A DNA stretch of 64,000 nucleotides from assembly GCF_002117125.1 (NCBI RefSeq), contig NZ_CP019344.1, positions 682,001 through 746,000 on the forward strand, in the 5' to 3' direction. Numbering within the stretch: position 1 is the first letter of the stretch; every line of letters starts with the position of its first letter. This DNA comes from Nonlabens spongiae. GTDB taxonomy: Bacteria; Bacteroidota; Bacteroidia; Flavobacteriales; Flavobacteriaceae. The notes under the pieces were generated by a model. The model was not told where the DNA came from and ran no database searches. It saw only the letters and a program-made list of their open reading frames with translations. Both the position numbers and the translations under genes were made by a program. Positions 33,128 to 43,300 of this stretch are shown in pieces.

Positions 33128-33550
33128 TTACATAAAAATTACAGGCTTTCCGATCCACAGGAATATAATCGTGAGGTAAGTCCAGAGCGCTATAAAGATT
33201 ATATGCACCATAGTTTCAAATCTTTTACCCTTCCATAATAGTGGTGAATAAACGAAAAACTGAAACATTAATCGAATGATCCAAAATGTCCCTAATCCCA
33301 AACATACTTTATTTCCCAGCCGTGTAGAAACCATTTCATTTGAAGAAGTTAGACACAGTAGTCCGACTAAAAATAATACCAATGCGAGAAAAAACGTGTG
33401 CACGATCATCATTTGCCTATTGATTAAGCTTAAATACCTAAGTTCTTGTTTCCAATTGAAATATCTAGCAAAAAAAACGTGAATGCCAGCAAGAGCGATT
33501 AGAATAAATCCTATGATTTGAAGATGTAATTCCATATCAATAAACCTCAA
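33128..33550 (-). CDS. Four-helix membrane protein of the DUF2071 operon
   Basis: A 140-residue integral membrane protein with four helices and no recognisable catalytic residues. Sequence begins near MELHLQIIGFILIALAGIHV; an alternative start at the internal Met (codon 6) would remove MRFID. It overlaps the methyltransferase gene by 14 bases and is the last gene of a tightly packed four-gene operon (35460 to 33128). Function unknown. Confidence 0.8.
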   Translation of the reverse strand: MRFIDMELHLQIIGFILIALAGIHVFFARYFNWKQELRYLSLINRQMMIVHTFFLALVLFLVGLLCLTSSNEMVSTRLGNKVCLGLGTFWIIRLMFQFFVYSPLLWKGKRFETMVHIIFIALWTYLTIIFLWIGKPVIFM

Positions 33551-34280
33551 AAATGGACATGAAAGGTGTGAATTTTATCTCATTTATATTTCGGAAACCT
33601 GCTGTTTTAAAAGACTTGCGCCATTTAACACTGGAAAAGAAATGAGTGAATCCCACGGTGAATGCTAGAAAATTAGGCAAGTCTCTCAAGTGTTCGACCA
33701 TGATAATTCTACCCTCATTCTTAAGTACACGTCCACATTCTTTTAAAAAAGTGATTCGTTCATCGTTATTTCTAATTTCATGAATTGCAGAAATAAGAAA
33801 TATATAATCAACCGTATGAGCTTTAAGCGGAAGACTATGACTCGATATCCGTTGAGTATAGGGATAGATATTGCTGACCTTTCTAGCCCTTACGATCGCT
33901 GGCTCCGTATGACGATCAGGATTGTAAAAATCATAGACCTTTAAGTTTGATTGAGGAAGCTTGTCTTTTATTATAAAACTTGTTTCATCAAAACCTGCAT
34001 TAATGTTTATGATAGTGTTATTTTTAGAATCCTTAAAATCAAACTGATCCAGCCATCTAAACTCATAAAACCCAGAATAATCATAAATGTAAGCTGATAC
34101 AATTAAGGGCACTAATAATCCATAAGTAAAACCTAAAACCAGAATTACCGTATAATAGGTGCTCAACTCAAAATATAAAACAAGGGAAATCAGAAGTGTT
34201 AAGGAAGCTACTCCAATCACATAAAAATGCCGATTAAAGCTCAAGATATTCAAGACTCCTTGAAATTTTCTTCTTTTCAT
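33537..34280 (-). CDS. Membrane-anchored class I SAM methyltransferase
   Basis: A 247-residue protein with two N-terminal helices (about residues 20-40 and 43-65) and then a Rossmann-type methyltransferase domain. NAGFDETSF takes the place of the glycine-rich motif I; the acidic VYDFYNPD and the pattern VDYIFLISAIHEIRN, and ECGRVLKNEGRIIMVEHLRD, match motifs of ubiquinone/menaquinone-type methyltransferases. The substrate is unknown, but the membrane location suggests a lipid or lipid-soluble molecule. ATGA overlap with the DUF2071 gene upstream. Confidence 0.82.
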   Translation of the reverse strand: MKRRKFQGVLNILSFNRHFYVIGVASLTLLISLVLYFELSTYYTVILVLGFTYGLLVPLIVSAYIYDYSGFYEFRWLDQFDFKDSKNNTIININAGFDETSFIIKDKLPQSNLKVYDFYNPDRHTEPAIVRARKVSNIYPYTQRISSHSLPLKAHTVDYIFLISAIHEIRNNDERITFLKECGRVLKNEGRIIMVEHLRDLPNFLAFTVGFTHFFSSVKWRKSFKTAGFRNINEIKFTPFMSIFEVY

Positions 34281-35011
34281 TTCCAGCGTTCTATTTTTCC
34301 CTTATCCCAATGATAATCCACATTTTTAATTTCAAAAGCATTTGCAAGGACTGCAGATTGTAGTTTGAGGTCTTCAATAAACATGAATTGAGAATCTAAG
34401 ACTTGAACGGGTTGCGGTTTCCAGTTTTTGCGCCTTCCTAATATAGTTAGTATCGTATTGGCCCTAGAATCTATGGTAAAAGTATGCGGCAACGGGCCAG
34501 CAAACTTACGTGCTTCTTTCCAGTCTGAAAATGGAGAGTACTCTGGAAGTTCAGTTTCAAGTCCACCCGATCTTAAACGAACCTTAAAATTTGATTTCTT
34601 TGAAAAGATCGATTTAGAATCTTCATCCTCTTTTATCGTGATATCTGTCGTCGTGTAGTTGTAATGGGTAAATAGATTACCCATGACTTGCATTTTCAAC
34701 TTATCAGTTTCCGACTTCAAGATATACAAGCCCCTCAAGTTTTTTCCTGACTGATTTCTGTACCTCACAAAAATCCTGTAACCAATCAAGAAGAAGTCAT
34801 TTCCCATAAATTTTGGAAAGCCTTTAGGTCTAAGTTGTTTAGTTTGAACCATAGCCACAGCAATGAAACCCCATTTGTCATTAAAAGTGTCTAGTGTGAG
34901 TGGCTGTGGAATTAAATGCTTTAATTCTTCTTTTTTTATAGCATAGGTGAAAACAATAGAGCTTTTAAAATGAGCCTGAACTGTAAAAGGATGGTTTTTT
35001 AGAAAATTCAT
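34277..35011 (-). CDS. DUF2071 family protein
   Basis: A 244-residue soluble protein of the DUF2071 (acetoacetate decarboxylase-like beta-barrel) group. Matching parts include HPFTVQAHFKSSIVFTYAIK, LIPQPLTLDTFN, a central FFLIGYRIFVRYRN and the strand HTFTIDSRANTILTI. No proven activity is known to me for this family. Overlaps its operon neighbours by four bases on both sides (ATGA), indicating translational coupling. Confidence 0.85.
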   Translation of the reverse strand: MNFLKNHPFTVQAHFKSSIVFTYAIKKEELKHLIPQPLTLDTFNDKWGFIAVAMVQTKQLRPKGFPKFMGNDFFLIGYRIFVRYRNQSGKNLRGLYILKSETDKLKMQVMGNLFTHYNYTTTDITIKEDEDSKSIFSKKSNFKVRLRSGGLETELPEYSPFSDWKEARKFAGPLPHTFTIDSRANTILTILGRRKNWKPQPVQVLDSQFMFIEDLKLQSAVLANAFEIKNVDYHWDKGKIERWK

Positions 35012-35460
35012 CGTGTAAGTTCGTTTTCAAATTTGTTGAGAATAAACTCATTATAATAAACAAGTCCAGAGAAGATCAATGCAAATACGATATTCCACCG
35101 CCCCCATAATAGCAGTTCTGGAACTATCGTGAATTCAATAATATTCATGGTCATCACTACCACGATTTGACTTATAGCATTCCATTTAGAGCGGTATCTA
35201 GATAATATCCAGCCAACCATGATCAATTCTGAAATCCCAATGAGTATGGTTAAAATCCTAGAATGCTCATTGCCTAATAGTTCGCTCACAATCATTTCAT
35301 GCCTCGGTACAACATTCAAAATTTTACAGATTAAACCATTTACAAACCAAACCAATGCGATCAGGATATTTAAGAACAAATTCAAATAGGTTTTTCTCAT
35401 TGATATGGCAAATTGGAGATTTGGTAAGTCGTGTGAATATAGCAAACCTCTAGCGATCAA
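35008..35460 (-). CDS. DoxX-like membrane protein (first gene of DUF2071 operon)
   Basis: A 150-residue protein with four hydrophobic segments. ALVWFVNGLICKILNVVPRH followed by HSRILTILIGISELIMVGWI resembles the DoxX-like pattern seen at 2589. Likely start MRKTYLNLF or the earlier ATG; the first 20 residues before it are polar. Heads the operon DoxX-like, DUF2071, methyltransferase, membrane protein, all overlapping. The shared theme is an uncharacterised membrane modification. Confidence 0.75.
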   Translation of the reverse strand: MIARGLLYSHDLPNLQFAISMRKTYLNLFLNILIALVWFVNGLICKILNVVPRHEMIVSELLGNEHSRILTILIGISELIMVGWILSRYRSKWNAISQIVVVMTMNIIEFTIVPELLLWGRWNIVFALIFSGLVYYNEFILNKFENELTR

Positions 35461-35554
35461 CTGTCACTTGTTGCGACATCTCACCCCTCTAACATACCAT
35501 TAACCCCTATTGCGTAGCTTAATGGCTAACTTCGACACTTATTTTATAAACGCC

Positions 35555-36457
35555 ATGCAAACACTCAAAATCGCTTTAGACTGGACTTTTAATACAAATC
35601 ACCTCGCTTTTATAATTGCTCAAGAACAGGGTTTTTATAAGGGCGAACAAATTGAAATAGAGTTCATTACACCAGATCAAGACAACTATAAAATTACCCC
35701 AGCCAAAAAGGTCGAGAATGGTCAAGCACATATTGCTTTGTGCCCGCTGGAAAGTGTTTTATCCTATCAGACTAAGGCAAATCCCTTCCCGCTTATCGCC
35801 ATAGCTGCCGTGTTCAACAAGGATTTGAGTGCCATCGCCTGTAAAAAAGGAATTGCAAAAAGTCCTAGAGAACTGGATGGTAAATCTTATGCATCCTACA
35901 ACGCGCGTTATGAAGATGCCATCCTGCGCCAAATGATCAAAAACGATGGCGGTCACGGCACGGTACGCATCATTTTTCCTGATAAACTGGGGATCTGGGA
36001 CACCATTGTGAATGGTACGGCTGATAGTACCTGGATATTCACAAACTGGGAAGCTCTCGAAGCAGAAGAAAATGGCGAGGAACTGGAGCTTTTTAAAATG
36101 AGTGAATATGGGATCCCCTACTCCTATTCACCGGTGGTTTCAGCAAATCAAACTCACGTATTGGAAAATAAACAGCTGTATAAAGATTTTCTAAAGGCTA
36201 CTGCTCAAGGTGCCGCTTTCGCGAAAGCAAAACCAGAACAATCTGCGCATATTTTAAAAAAGTACGTTCCTAATGACTGTAAAATCGACCTGCTGAAGAG
36301 CATCAAGTTAACCAATGAAGTCGTACCAGAATCTTCTGATTGGGGAAAAATGGAGATAGATAATGTCAATCGTTTCTTGAATTGGCTCTATGAACATGGA
36401 CTCAGTACAAGTGATATAGAAACTTCCCTATTGTTTACTAATGAATTCTTATCCTGA
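35555..36457 (+). CDS. Periplasmic-binding-like protein of the NMT1/THI5 type, without signal peptide
   Basis: About 300 residues. The opening MQTLKIALDWTFNTNHLAFI is the NMT1/THI5 (SsuA/ThiY-like) signature; ALCPLESVLSYQTK, NGTADSTWIFTNWEALEAE and WGKMEIDNVNRFLNWLYE are further matches. Neither this start nor the upstream in-frame ATG (35522) gives a signal peptide, so it may be cytoplasmic. The dispersed palindrome encodes AFAKA at 36214-36228. The stop overlaps the ALDH start (TGATG), so the two are an operon. Confidence 0.85.
   Translation: MQTLKIALDWTFNTNHLAFIIAQEQGFYKGEQIEIEFITPDQDNYKITPAKKVENGQAHIALCPLESVLSYQTKANPFPLIAIAAVFNKDLSAIACKKGIAKSPRELDGKSYASYNARYEDAILRQMIKNDGGHGTVRIIFPDKLGIWDTIVNGTADSTWIFTNWEALEAEENGEELELFKMSEYGIPYSYSPVVSANQTHVLENKQLYKDFLKATAQGAAFAKAKPEQSAHILKKYVPNDCKIDLLKSIKLTNEVVPESSDWGKMEIDNVNRFLNWLYEHGLSTSDIETSLLFTNEFLS
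36214..36229. repeat. Dispersed palindrome (15 of 16) inside the NMT1-like gene (AFAKA)
   Basis: CGCTTTCGCGAAAGC then A. Read on the plus strand as AAFAKAKPEQ within a helical region of the protein. Confidence 0.92.
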
Positions 36458-37830
36458 TGTCACCCGAGCAAATTCACGAGAAACAAAAAGCATTTTTTGA
36501 AACTAGGGCGACATTTAATATTGACTACAGAATCAATGCATTAAAAAAGCTCCAAAAAACTATAAAAGCTAGTGAGCGCGATATTTTTGATGCGCTCAAA
36601 AAGGATCTGGGCAAAAGCAATTACGAGAGCTTCCTCACTGAAGTTTATGTAATTCTAAATGAACTTGATAAATATATTAAAAACACAAAGAGCTACGCAA
36701 AACCTAATCGGGTTCGCCCTAGTATCCTCAACTTTCCTTCTACGGCAAAGATTTACAAAGAGCCTTATGGAAACACGCTGGTCATAGCGCCCTGGAATTA
36801 TCCATTTCAGTTGGCACTGGGTCCCGTAATCGGCGCGATCGCTGCTGGTAATACGGTCGTTTTAAAACCTAGCGAGTTTGTACCCGCCACCTCAAAAGTT
36901 CTAGTAGAAATCGTCTCTGAGAGTTGTGAAGCAGATCATGTGAGTGTGATACTGGGCGATGCAAATGTATCTCAAAAACTCACTGCCTTAAAATGGGACT
37001 ACATCTTTTTCACGGGAAGCCCCAAAGTAGGCAAGATTATCTATAAAGCTGCTGCAGAACACATGACACCGGTGACACTGGAATTGGGCGGCAAAAACCC
37101 ATGTGTGATTCATGAGAGCGCAAATATACCGGTAGCTGCGAGGCGTATCGCGTGGGGAAAGTTTCTTAATGCAGGACAGACCTGTATCGCGCCTGATTAT
37201 ATACTTTGTCATAAATCGGTCAAAGTCGAGTTTACCGAAGCGCTCAAAAAATCAATAATTGAATTTTATGGAGAAAACCCGCAACGATCTGATGATTATC
37301 CACGCATCATAAGGGAGGAACATTTTGAAAATTTGGTGGGACTTTTAAAAGATGAAACAGTTATCCACGGTGGAAATCATGATAAAGATAACCTCTACCT
37401 CGAGCCGACTCTGGTAGATGAGCCTAGTCTAAATTCTAAGGTGATGGCAGATGAAATTTTTGGACCTATTTTACCGATTCTTTCCTACGAGACGACTGAG
37501 GATATTTCAAATATTATCAAGCGGTATCCCAAACCTCTGGGAGGCTACTGTTTCACTGAGGATAAGTCGTTTGCAAGCTGGTTCATTGATCGTTTTTCCT
37601 ACGGTGGCGGTGTGATCAACGATAGTATTGTGCAATTTATAAATGAGCGTTTGCCATTCGGCGGTGTGGGAGACGGCGGTATAGGCGCCTATCACGGAAA
37701 AAAATCTTTTGAAACTTTCTCACATCACAAAAGTATGGTGCACCGACGCACTTGGCTCGATATCAAAATAAAATATCCGCCTTATAATGGGAAACTCAGC
37801 AAAATCCGCAAGATGCTTAAGTGGGTTTGA
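36457..37830 (+). CDS. Aldehyde dehydrogenase, class 3 type
   Basis: A 457-residue NAD(P)-dependent aldehyde dehydrogenase, the length of the ALDH3 group. APWNYPFQLALGPVIGAIAA and VLKPSEF bind the cofactor; FFTGSPKVG, the catalytic Glu in LELGGKNPC, and the catalytic Cys in NAGQTCIAPDY are all present. NERLPFGGVGDGGIGAYHGK near the end matches the ALDH3 signature. A hydrophobic C-terminal anchor is not evident. Translationally coupled to the NMT1-like gene; their metabolic link is unknown. Confidence 0.94.
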   Translation: MSPEQIHEKQKAFFETRATFNIDYRINALKKLQKTIKASERDIFDALKKDLGKSNYESFLTEVYVILNELDKYIKNTKSYAKPNRVRPSILNFPSTAKIYKEPYGNTLVIAPWNYPFQLALGPVIGAIAAGNTVVLKPSEFVPATSKVLVEIVSESCEADHVSVILGDANVSQKLTALKWDYIFFTGSPKVGKIIYKAAAEHMTPVTLELGGKNPCVIHESANIPVAARRIAWGKFLNAGQTCIAPDYILCHKSVKVEFTEALKKSIIEFYGENPQRSDDYPRIIREEHFENLVGLLKDETVIHGGNHDKDNLYLEPTLVDEPSLNSKVMADEIFGPILPILSYETTEDISNIIKRYPKPLGGYCFTEDKSFASWFIDRFSYGGGVINDSIVQFINERLPFGGVGDGGIGAYHGKKSFETFSHHKSMVHRRTWLDIKIKYPPYNGKLSKIRKMLKWV

Positions 37831-37948
37831 AGAATGATTTGGAGTCAATTCACTTGTAATGATGTGTCAAACCTGCTCTTAGCACATCTTGAACTAAGCC
37901 GGTAATCTCACAAAAGTTTGATAAGGTGTGGTTAAGGTGATGTTATTA

Positions 37949-37964
37949 CGCTTTCGCGAAAGCG
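37949..37964. repeat. Dispersed palindrome CGCTTTCGCGAAAGCG
   Basis: Perfect intergenic copy about 30 bp upstream of the DUF2945 gene start, so it may lie in that gene's leader or promoter. Confidence 0.95.
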
Positions 37965-37992
37965 AGACCACCACTATTTTTAAACAAAAACC

Positions 37993-38205
37993 ATGATCAA
38001 AGAAGGAACACGCGTAAAATGGGAATGGGGAAACGGAACTGCCGAAGGAAAAGTACAGAGCACGTTTACTAAAGAAGTAACCCGCACGATCGACGGCAAT
38101 GAAGTAACTCGTAAAGGTGAAGAAGGTAATAAAGCCTTATATATCAAACAAGATGATGGTGATCATGTCTTGAAACTTGAGAACGAGGTAGAGCGTGCAG
38201 ACTAA
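37993..38205 (+). CDS. DUF2945 (hypervirulence-associated TUDOR-like) small protein
   Basis: A 70-residue protein: GTRVKWEWGNGTAEGKVQST, TIDGNEVTRKG, then KALYIKQDDGDHVLKLENEV. This matches the DUF2945/HVA1-type small beta-barrel found in bacteria and fungi, whose function is unknown. No signal peptide or membrane helix. A copy of the dispersed palindrome lies 30 bp before it. Confidence 0.85.
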   Translation: MIKEGTRVKWEWGNGTAEGKVQSTFTKEVTRTIDGNEVTRKGEEGNKALYIKQDDGDHVLKLENEVERAD

Positions 38206-38244
38206 AGAATATTCACTAATTTTAGCTCTTCACAATTAATTTTT

Positions 38245-38544
38245 ATGACCTTATTTACTTTGTCAAATTTTTCAAATCAAGAGTGCTTGATGTTTATTAT
38301 ACTGATGTTAGGTGGTGGTGCGGTTTTATTTAAACTCTACAAAAAATATGTGTCCAGCACATCTGAGAACCCAGCTGATAATTCTCGAGTGGTCATCAAA
38401 ATTGACCGGAAAGGCAACCACCGCTACGATACTTTGCCAGAAACAGATAATGAGGATCTAGAACTGTGGATCAAGATCATTCTTGCCATTGCTGCTCTAG
38501 CCTTATTTTTCATACCCATTGATTTCCTCTTAAATAAAAGTTGA
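38245..38544 (+). CDS. Small two-helix membrane protein
   Basis: A 99-residue protein with hydrophobic segments at about residues 15-32 and 75-95 and a charged, probably cytoplasmic, loop containing RVVIKIDRKGNHRYD. Not recognised. It ends 2 bases before the Sua5-like gene, suggesting cotranscription. The start could also be the Met at codon 16 (MFIILML). Confidence 0.65.
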   Translation: MTLFTLSNFSNQECLMFIILMLGGGAVLFKLYKKYVSSTSENPADNSRVVIKIDRKGNHRYDTLPETDNEDLELWIKIILAIAALALFFIPIDFLLNKS

Positions 38545-38545
38545 C

Positions 38546-39163
38546 ATGGCAGAATTAGTTAGAATTTATCCAGACAATCCCGATTTTAGATTGTTGCGTA
38601 AAATCACAAAGGATATGCGTGACGGTGCGCTGGTGATTTACCCAACTGATACGGTCTATGGTTTAGGCTGTGATATTAATAATAAATCAGCATTAGAAAA
38701 GGTAGCTCAGTTACGCGGAGTGAAACTTGAAAAAGCAAATTTCTCATTTATCTGTGAGGATTTGAGTAATTTGAGTGACTATGTGAGTCAGATTGACTCG
38801 CGTACTTTTAAAATCCTTAAACGCAATTTACCTGGTCCCTATACTTTTATTTTACCTGGAAATAATAACTTACCTACAGTTTTTAAAAAGAAAAAAACGG
38901 TAGGGATAAGAGTTCCAGATAATTCTATTGCTACGGGATTAGTTCATGCCTTGGGAAACCCTATCATCTCAACTTCGATAAGAGATGAGGATGAAGTCAT
39001 TGAATACACAACTGACCCAAGTTTAATTCTTGAAAAGTGGGAAAAACAAGTAGATTATGTGATCGACGGTGGTTACGGTGGCAATATTGCATCAACCATA
39101 ATTGACTTAACTGGAGACGAACCTATTCTTGTGAGGGAAGGTTTAGGAAGTGTGGATCTGTAG
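38546..39163 (+). CDS. L-threonylcarbamoyladenylate synthase-like (YciO/Sua5/TsaC family)
   Basis: A 205-residue YrdC-domain protein. ALVIYPTDTVYGLGCDINN and the basic pocket residues in KLEKANFSFICEDLSNLSDY are typical, as are KRNLPGPYTFILPG and GIRVPDN. The order and length match the YciO subgroup rather than full Sua5, so a direct role in tRNA t6A synthesis is possible but not certain. It lies at the end of a possible operon with the small membrane protein; the next gene is convergent. Confidence 0.9.
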   Translation: MAELVRIYPDNPDFRLLRKITKDMRDGALVIYPTDTVYGLGCDINNKSALEKVAQLRGVKLEKANFSFICEDLSNLSDYVSQIDSRTFKILKRNLPGPYTFILPGNNNLPTVFKKKKTVGIRVPDNSIATGLVHALGNPIISTSIRDEDEVIEYTTDPSLILEKWEKQVDYVIDGGYGGNIASTIIDLTGDEPILVREGLGSVDL

Positions 39164-39167
39164 TTTT

Positions 39168-40133
39168 TTATTCAGTTTCTGAGCGTTCTTTTTCTATTTT
39201 CAGAATGTTGTTCTGAATGTCTTTCATGATCCATTTGCCCCACCATCCAGCATAAAAATTAAAGGTGGTATTCATTTTAAAATGGCTGTAAAGGTGCAGT
39301 CTATGTTTTCCATCAGCTAGTTTTTCCAACTCGTAAGTCCCGTTTAAAACATCAAAATAATCGCCTCCTATCACTACATGCTCGTCGAGTGTAGTTGAAG
39401 GAATCTCATGGGGATAAGCCTTGATTGTGAATACCATTTTCTCATTATCTACATATTCCGTTACGGTTTCATGAAACACAAGTCCTTTTGTAAATATGGC
39501 TTCCCGATAAGCTCCTACTCCTTCATAGTTTAATTCAGCTTTTACGGGTCGTGGAAATCCTAAAAATCGGGTTAGGTGTCCAGTGTCCTGTTCTAGTTCA
39601 ATAGCCTCTACCCTAGTTACATTATCCCAGATCTTTTCAGCTGGGGCATTTATGTCGATATAGGTATAAGCTTTATAGGTACCTGGAATGGTTTCAATCA
39701 TATTTTCCAAGGGAGCTATAATAAATGGGATCAAAACCAAAATTGAAATATTGAGCCTGTCATTTCTTTTATAGCATTTCAAATACCCGCCGACTAGACC
39801 TCCAAGCGATCCAATTATGAAGAATACTGGCAAAATCATTATCCAACAAGCCCAGCCTTCAATTTGTAGCATTAAAGTGACTATTACAAACAAGATTATA
39901 GGTACCCAAGGCATGAAAACACGATAGAGCATACTGCTAGCTTTATCTACGGAAGATAGATACACCGTTAACGCACCGACTATTCCAGGAAGTATAAACA
40001 AGAAACTAACCGTCATTACGGATAGAAGTTCACCCCAAGCCCCAGTTTCTAGACCAAATAATATTCGTGTGATTAATGCATATAAAAGCGGTATTCCTAT
40101 AACAACAAGAATGACTTTGATTCTTTTACTCAT
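39168..40133 (-). CDS. Membrane protein with C-terminal SRPBCC (START-like) domain
   Basis: A 321-residue protein: four or five N-terminal helices (about residues 5-150), then a soluble domain (165-315) with the SRPBCC pattern: YIDINAPAEKIWDNVTRVEA at the first strand, YREAIFTKGLVFHETVTEY in the middle, and LYSHFKMNTTFNFYAGWWGK at the C-terminal helix. SRPBCC domains bind hydrophobic ligands. The combination with a membrane part is uncommon. Monocistronic; function unknown. Confidence 0.82.
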   Translation of the reverse strand: MSKRIKVILVVIGIPLLYALITRILFGLETGAWGELLSVMTVSFLFILPGIVGALTVYLSSVDKASSMLYRVFMPWVPIILFVIVTLMLQIEGWACWIMILPVFFIIGSLGGLVGGYLKCYKRNDRLNISILVLIPFIIAPLENMIETIPGTYKAYTYIDINAPAEKIWDNVTRVEAIELEQDTGHLTRFLGFPRPVKAELNYEGVGAYREAIFTKGLVFHETVTEYVDNEKMVFTIKAYPHEIPSTTLDEHVVIGGDYFDVLNGTYELEKLADGKHRLHLYSHFKMNTTFNFYAGWWGKWIMKDIQNNILKIEKERSETE

Positions 40134-40268
40134 GGTCGGTTATTTCTTTTAAATGATTAGACAATTATAAGAAATCCTGCTTATTCTGAAGATCTGAAAG
40201 TTTCACACAAATAAATTGAATGTTCCATCAATTGCGATTAGTAATTTATAGTGTCGCTTATAACTAAA

Positions 40269-40297
40269 AAAACCGCTCCAAATTGAGGAGCGGTTTT
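40269..40297. terminator. Intrinsic terminator
   Basis: AAAACCGCTCC and GGAGCGGTTTT form an 11-bp stem with a 7-base loop and flanking T/A runs. It lies 28 bases after the stop of the subtilase gene (minus strand), so it is the likely terminator for that gene. Confidence 0.9.
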
Positions 40298-40324
40298 AGT
40301 TTTAGTTGACTAATATTAATCAAT

Positions 40325-43300
40325 CTATCTAGCAATGAAACGTTTAGTCATAATTTGATCACCAGCTTTAACCCGTAGTAGATAAACTCCCACTGATAAA
40401 TCGGATACATCCATTCTGGATCGTAATTTACCGGAGTGGATCAACTGACCTTGAAGATTTAGAACTTCAAATGAAACTTTATCTCCTAGAGAATGCTCTA
40501 CATTCAATATTCCATCCGTCACAGGGTTAGGATACAATCTTAAGCTTACATTCAAAGGTGGTGCAACAGCATCAATTTCTCCAGCAAAAGAATTTGTAGT
40601 ACCACAAGGACCTAAATTAACCCATGAGCTTGCAGCACGCTCGTAAAGTGAGCCATTGTATGTCACACGATCTCCTACAGAATATGAAGTGCTTGAACTC
40701 CATGGAGCGACACCTGCACAAGGATCTGCCGAGCCAGTCGAAATACTTAGATTATCAACCGCCATATCACCTTGCCACGTAGTCCCAGTAGTACCATTCA
40801 ACCGTATCTGTACCGAAGTTCCCACAAAACCACTTAAGTCAATAGATGCTGCTTGCCAGCTGTTGCCTTGATTGCCACTACGAGACCAGAGTTGCGTCCA
40901 TGAGGTTCCACCGTCTGAACTGATGTCTACTCTCAAACTTCCCATAGCACTGCTTCCAAACATGTGATAATTAAAGGTCAAGGTAGCCGCCTCTGTACCC
41001 AGGTCGATACAAGGCGAGATCAATCGTGCGGTATCTACGTTATTGTTAGGAGCAGAAGATTCCATATACACATAGTGCGATCCTTCATTTGCACTGCTAG
41101 GTCCAGTATTGCTACTAGGTGTACCACCAGTGCGTCTGGTCCAGTCAAAATCATCATTAGTATCTTGTGACCAGTTCCCAAGGTTTGAATTCCAACCTTG
41201 AGCATATGGAAGCGAAGCCGTAGCTGTACAACCTGAGCTCGCTTCAGGCAGCGTAGTAAAGTTGGCAGCTTGGGATAAAGCACTTGTGTTATTTGCCGCA
41301 TCTCTTGCAGCTACACGCACACTATAACTGGTATTAGCTACTAGTCCTGTTAGGTTTGCAGATGTTCCTTGAACGGCTCCAAGTACATTTCCATTGAGGG
41401 TAACCTCATATTCCACAACACCCACATTATCAGAACTTGCTGCCCAACTCACGTTTGCAGTGTCTTGAGTGACGTTACTTACGTTCAATCCAGTTGGAAC
41501 GCTTGGGGCCTGAGAATCGCCGGCTCCCACAACGACGGTATAATCTTCTACTTCGCCATAGTCAAAACTTTCACAAGCGGTAGGCGTTCCATTGTATTTC
41601 ATGGAAACTCGCATACGGGTCGCTCCTGGAGTTGCATCATTAGGAACAGAAACAGTACCGCTTACGGGAGTATTTGAAGTTGCTCCTTGCGACCATACCT
41701 GCTCGTCAGCATCATTAAAGTCTCCATCTTGATTCCAGTCGATCCATGCGGCATAACCTTCACTATAAACCGTTCCCGTCCAGGTAGGTGTCACGGTAAG
41801 CGTGTAAGAAGTTCCTGCAGATAGATTTGTGGAAGTCCCGGTATAATCTGTATAACCTCCAGAACCTGCACCACTGGATTGATCAATGGAATTGAATTGA
41901 ACCCTGCCTATATATTCATCATTGACATTGTTCCCGTTGGAAGAACAGTAAGCTACGTTCGTCGTACTGAAATTGATGCTGCTGGAATAATTACTTTGTG
42001 AACCGTCACTACACACGCTGCGCACCTGTGCTTCATAATCAGTGAGCGTTTGTAGACCTGTGAGGGTTGCGGTTGTACCGTTTATGGTGCCGGTGGTCCA
42101 TGTAGATGTTCCGCTTTCGCGAAAGCGTACTACATAACTAGCACTTGTAACGGCATTCCATGCAAGAGATGCCTCAGTAGCACCAGCGCCAGTCACATTC
42201 AATCCTGTAGGAACCGTAGCCACGCAATTTTGAACTTGCTGGGAAACACCGCTCAAGATCAGGGTATAATTTTGGCTACCTCCCGAAAGGCTACCTTTAT
42301 GCGTAACTCTTATGGTGTATGTCCCGCTCGCGTTTGCAACGCTGATGCGCTCATAAGGATCGCGGGTATTGTCCCCTAGCCCATTTGTCGTAACACCCGT
42401 CAAACGCCATGGTTCATAAGTCGTACCTGCTTTGATCACACGTATGTCGAGGTCGTTCACAAGTCTGGCGGTATTGCTGTTAGTCGCCGTTGTAGCAGTT
42501 CCAGGCAGATCTGTCCAAGATATGGAAGCCATAAGATCGTTGACTCCATCACTATTTACCGTGATCTCGTAGGTCTGGCCATTAGTCAATGTCAATTCAG
42601 AAATCTCTGAACCTACACCATCATTTGAAATGAGTTCAGCAGCTCTTTTTGTGTTCATCAATCCCCAACCAAAAACTGGGTCAGGACCCGTTACTCCAGC
42701 ATCATCTGCCGTGTGCAAGGCAAGACCTTTTAAACTGGCTGCTCGCATGTAATTGCCGTTAAGCTGATTATAATGTTGCTGTAACAACAACAGAGAGCCA
42801 GTGACATTAGGTGATGCCATAGATGTTCCCGTAATTGAATTATAAGCGGTATCACTGGATTCATAAGTTGAGTAAACGCCAGTACCATTACCAGTAATAT
42901 CTGGTTTGATACGAAGATCATCAGTAGGCCCCTCGCTGCTGCTTGAATTGATGCTCACACTTATCAGGTCTCCAGCTGAATTAATAGTTGCGTCTTGAGC
43001 ATTGGCAACTACCAAATTGTTCTTAGACGTGCTGTGTCCAGTGAGTTTGTCATAACTACTGTTTCCGCCCAACGGACTGCCATTGTAACTGTTTGCATTT
43101 CCATCGTTACCCGCAGCGACTACCATGAGGTAATAAGGAGCGTTGTACATGATCTGATCCCAATCGCGGCTTTCGGTAATGTAAGCACCGAAATAATAGT
43201 CAGGAACCAGATCGCTTCTAAAACCGTAGCTGTGATTAGAAAGTAACATACCGTTTGCTGCCTGACTGGTAGCCTCACTTTTATCATTGTTCCAGTCATG

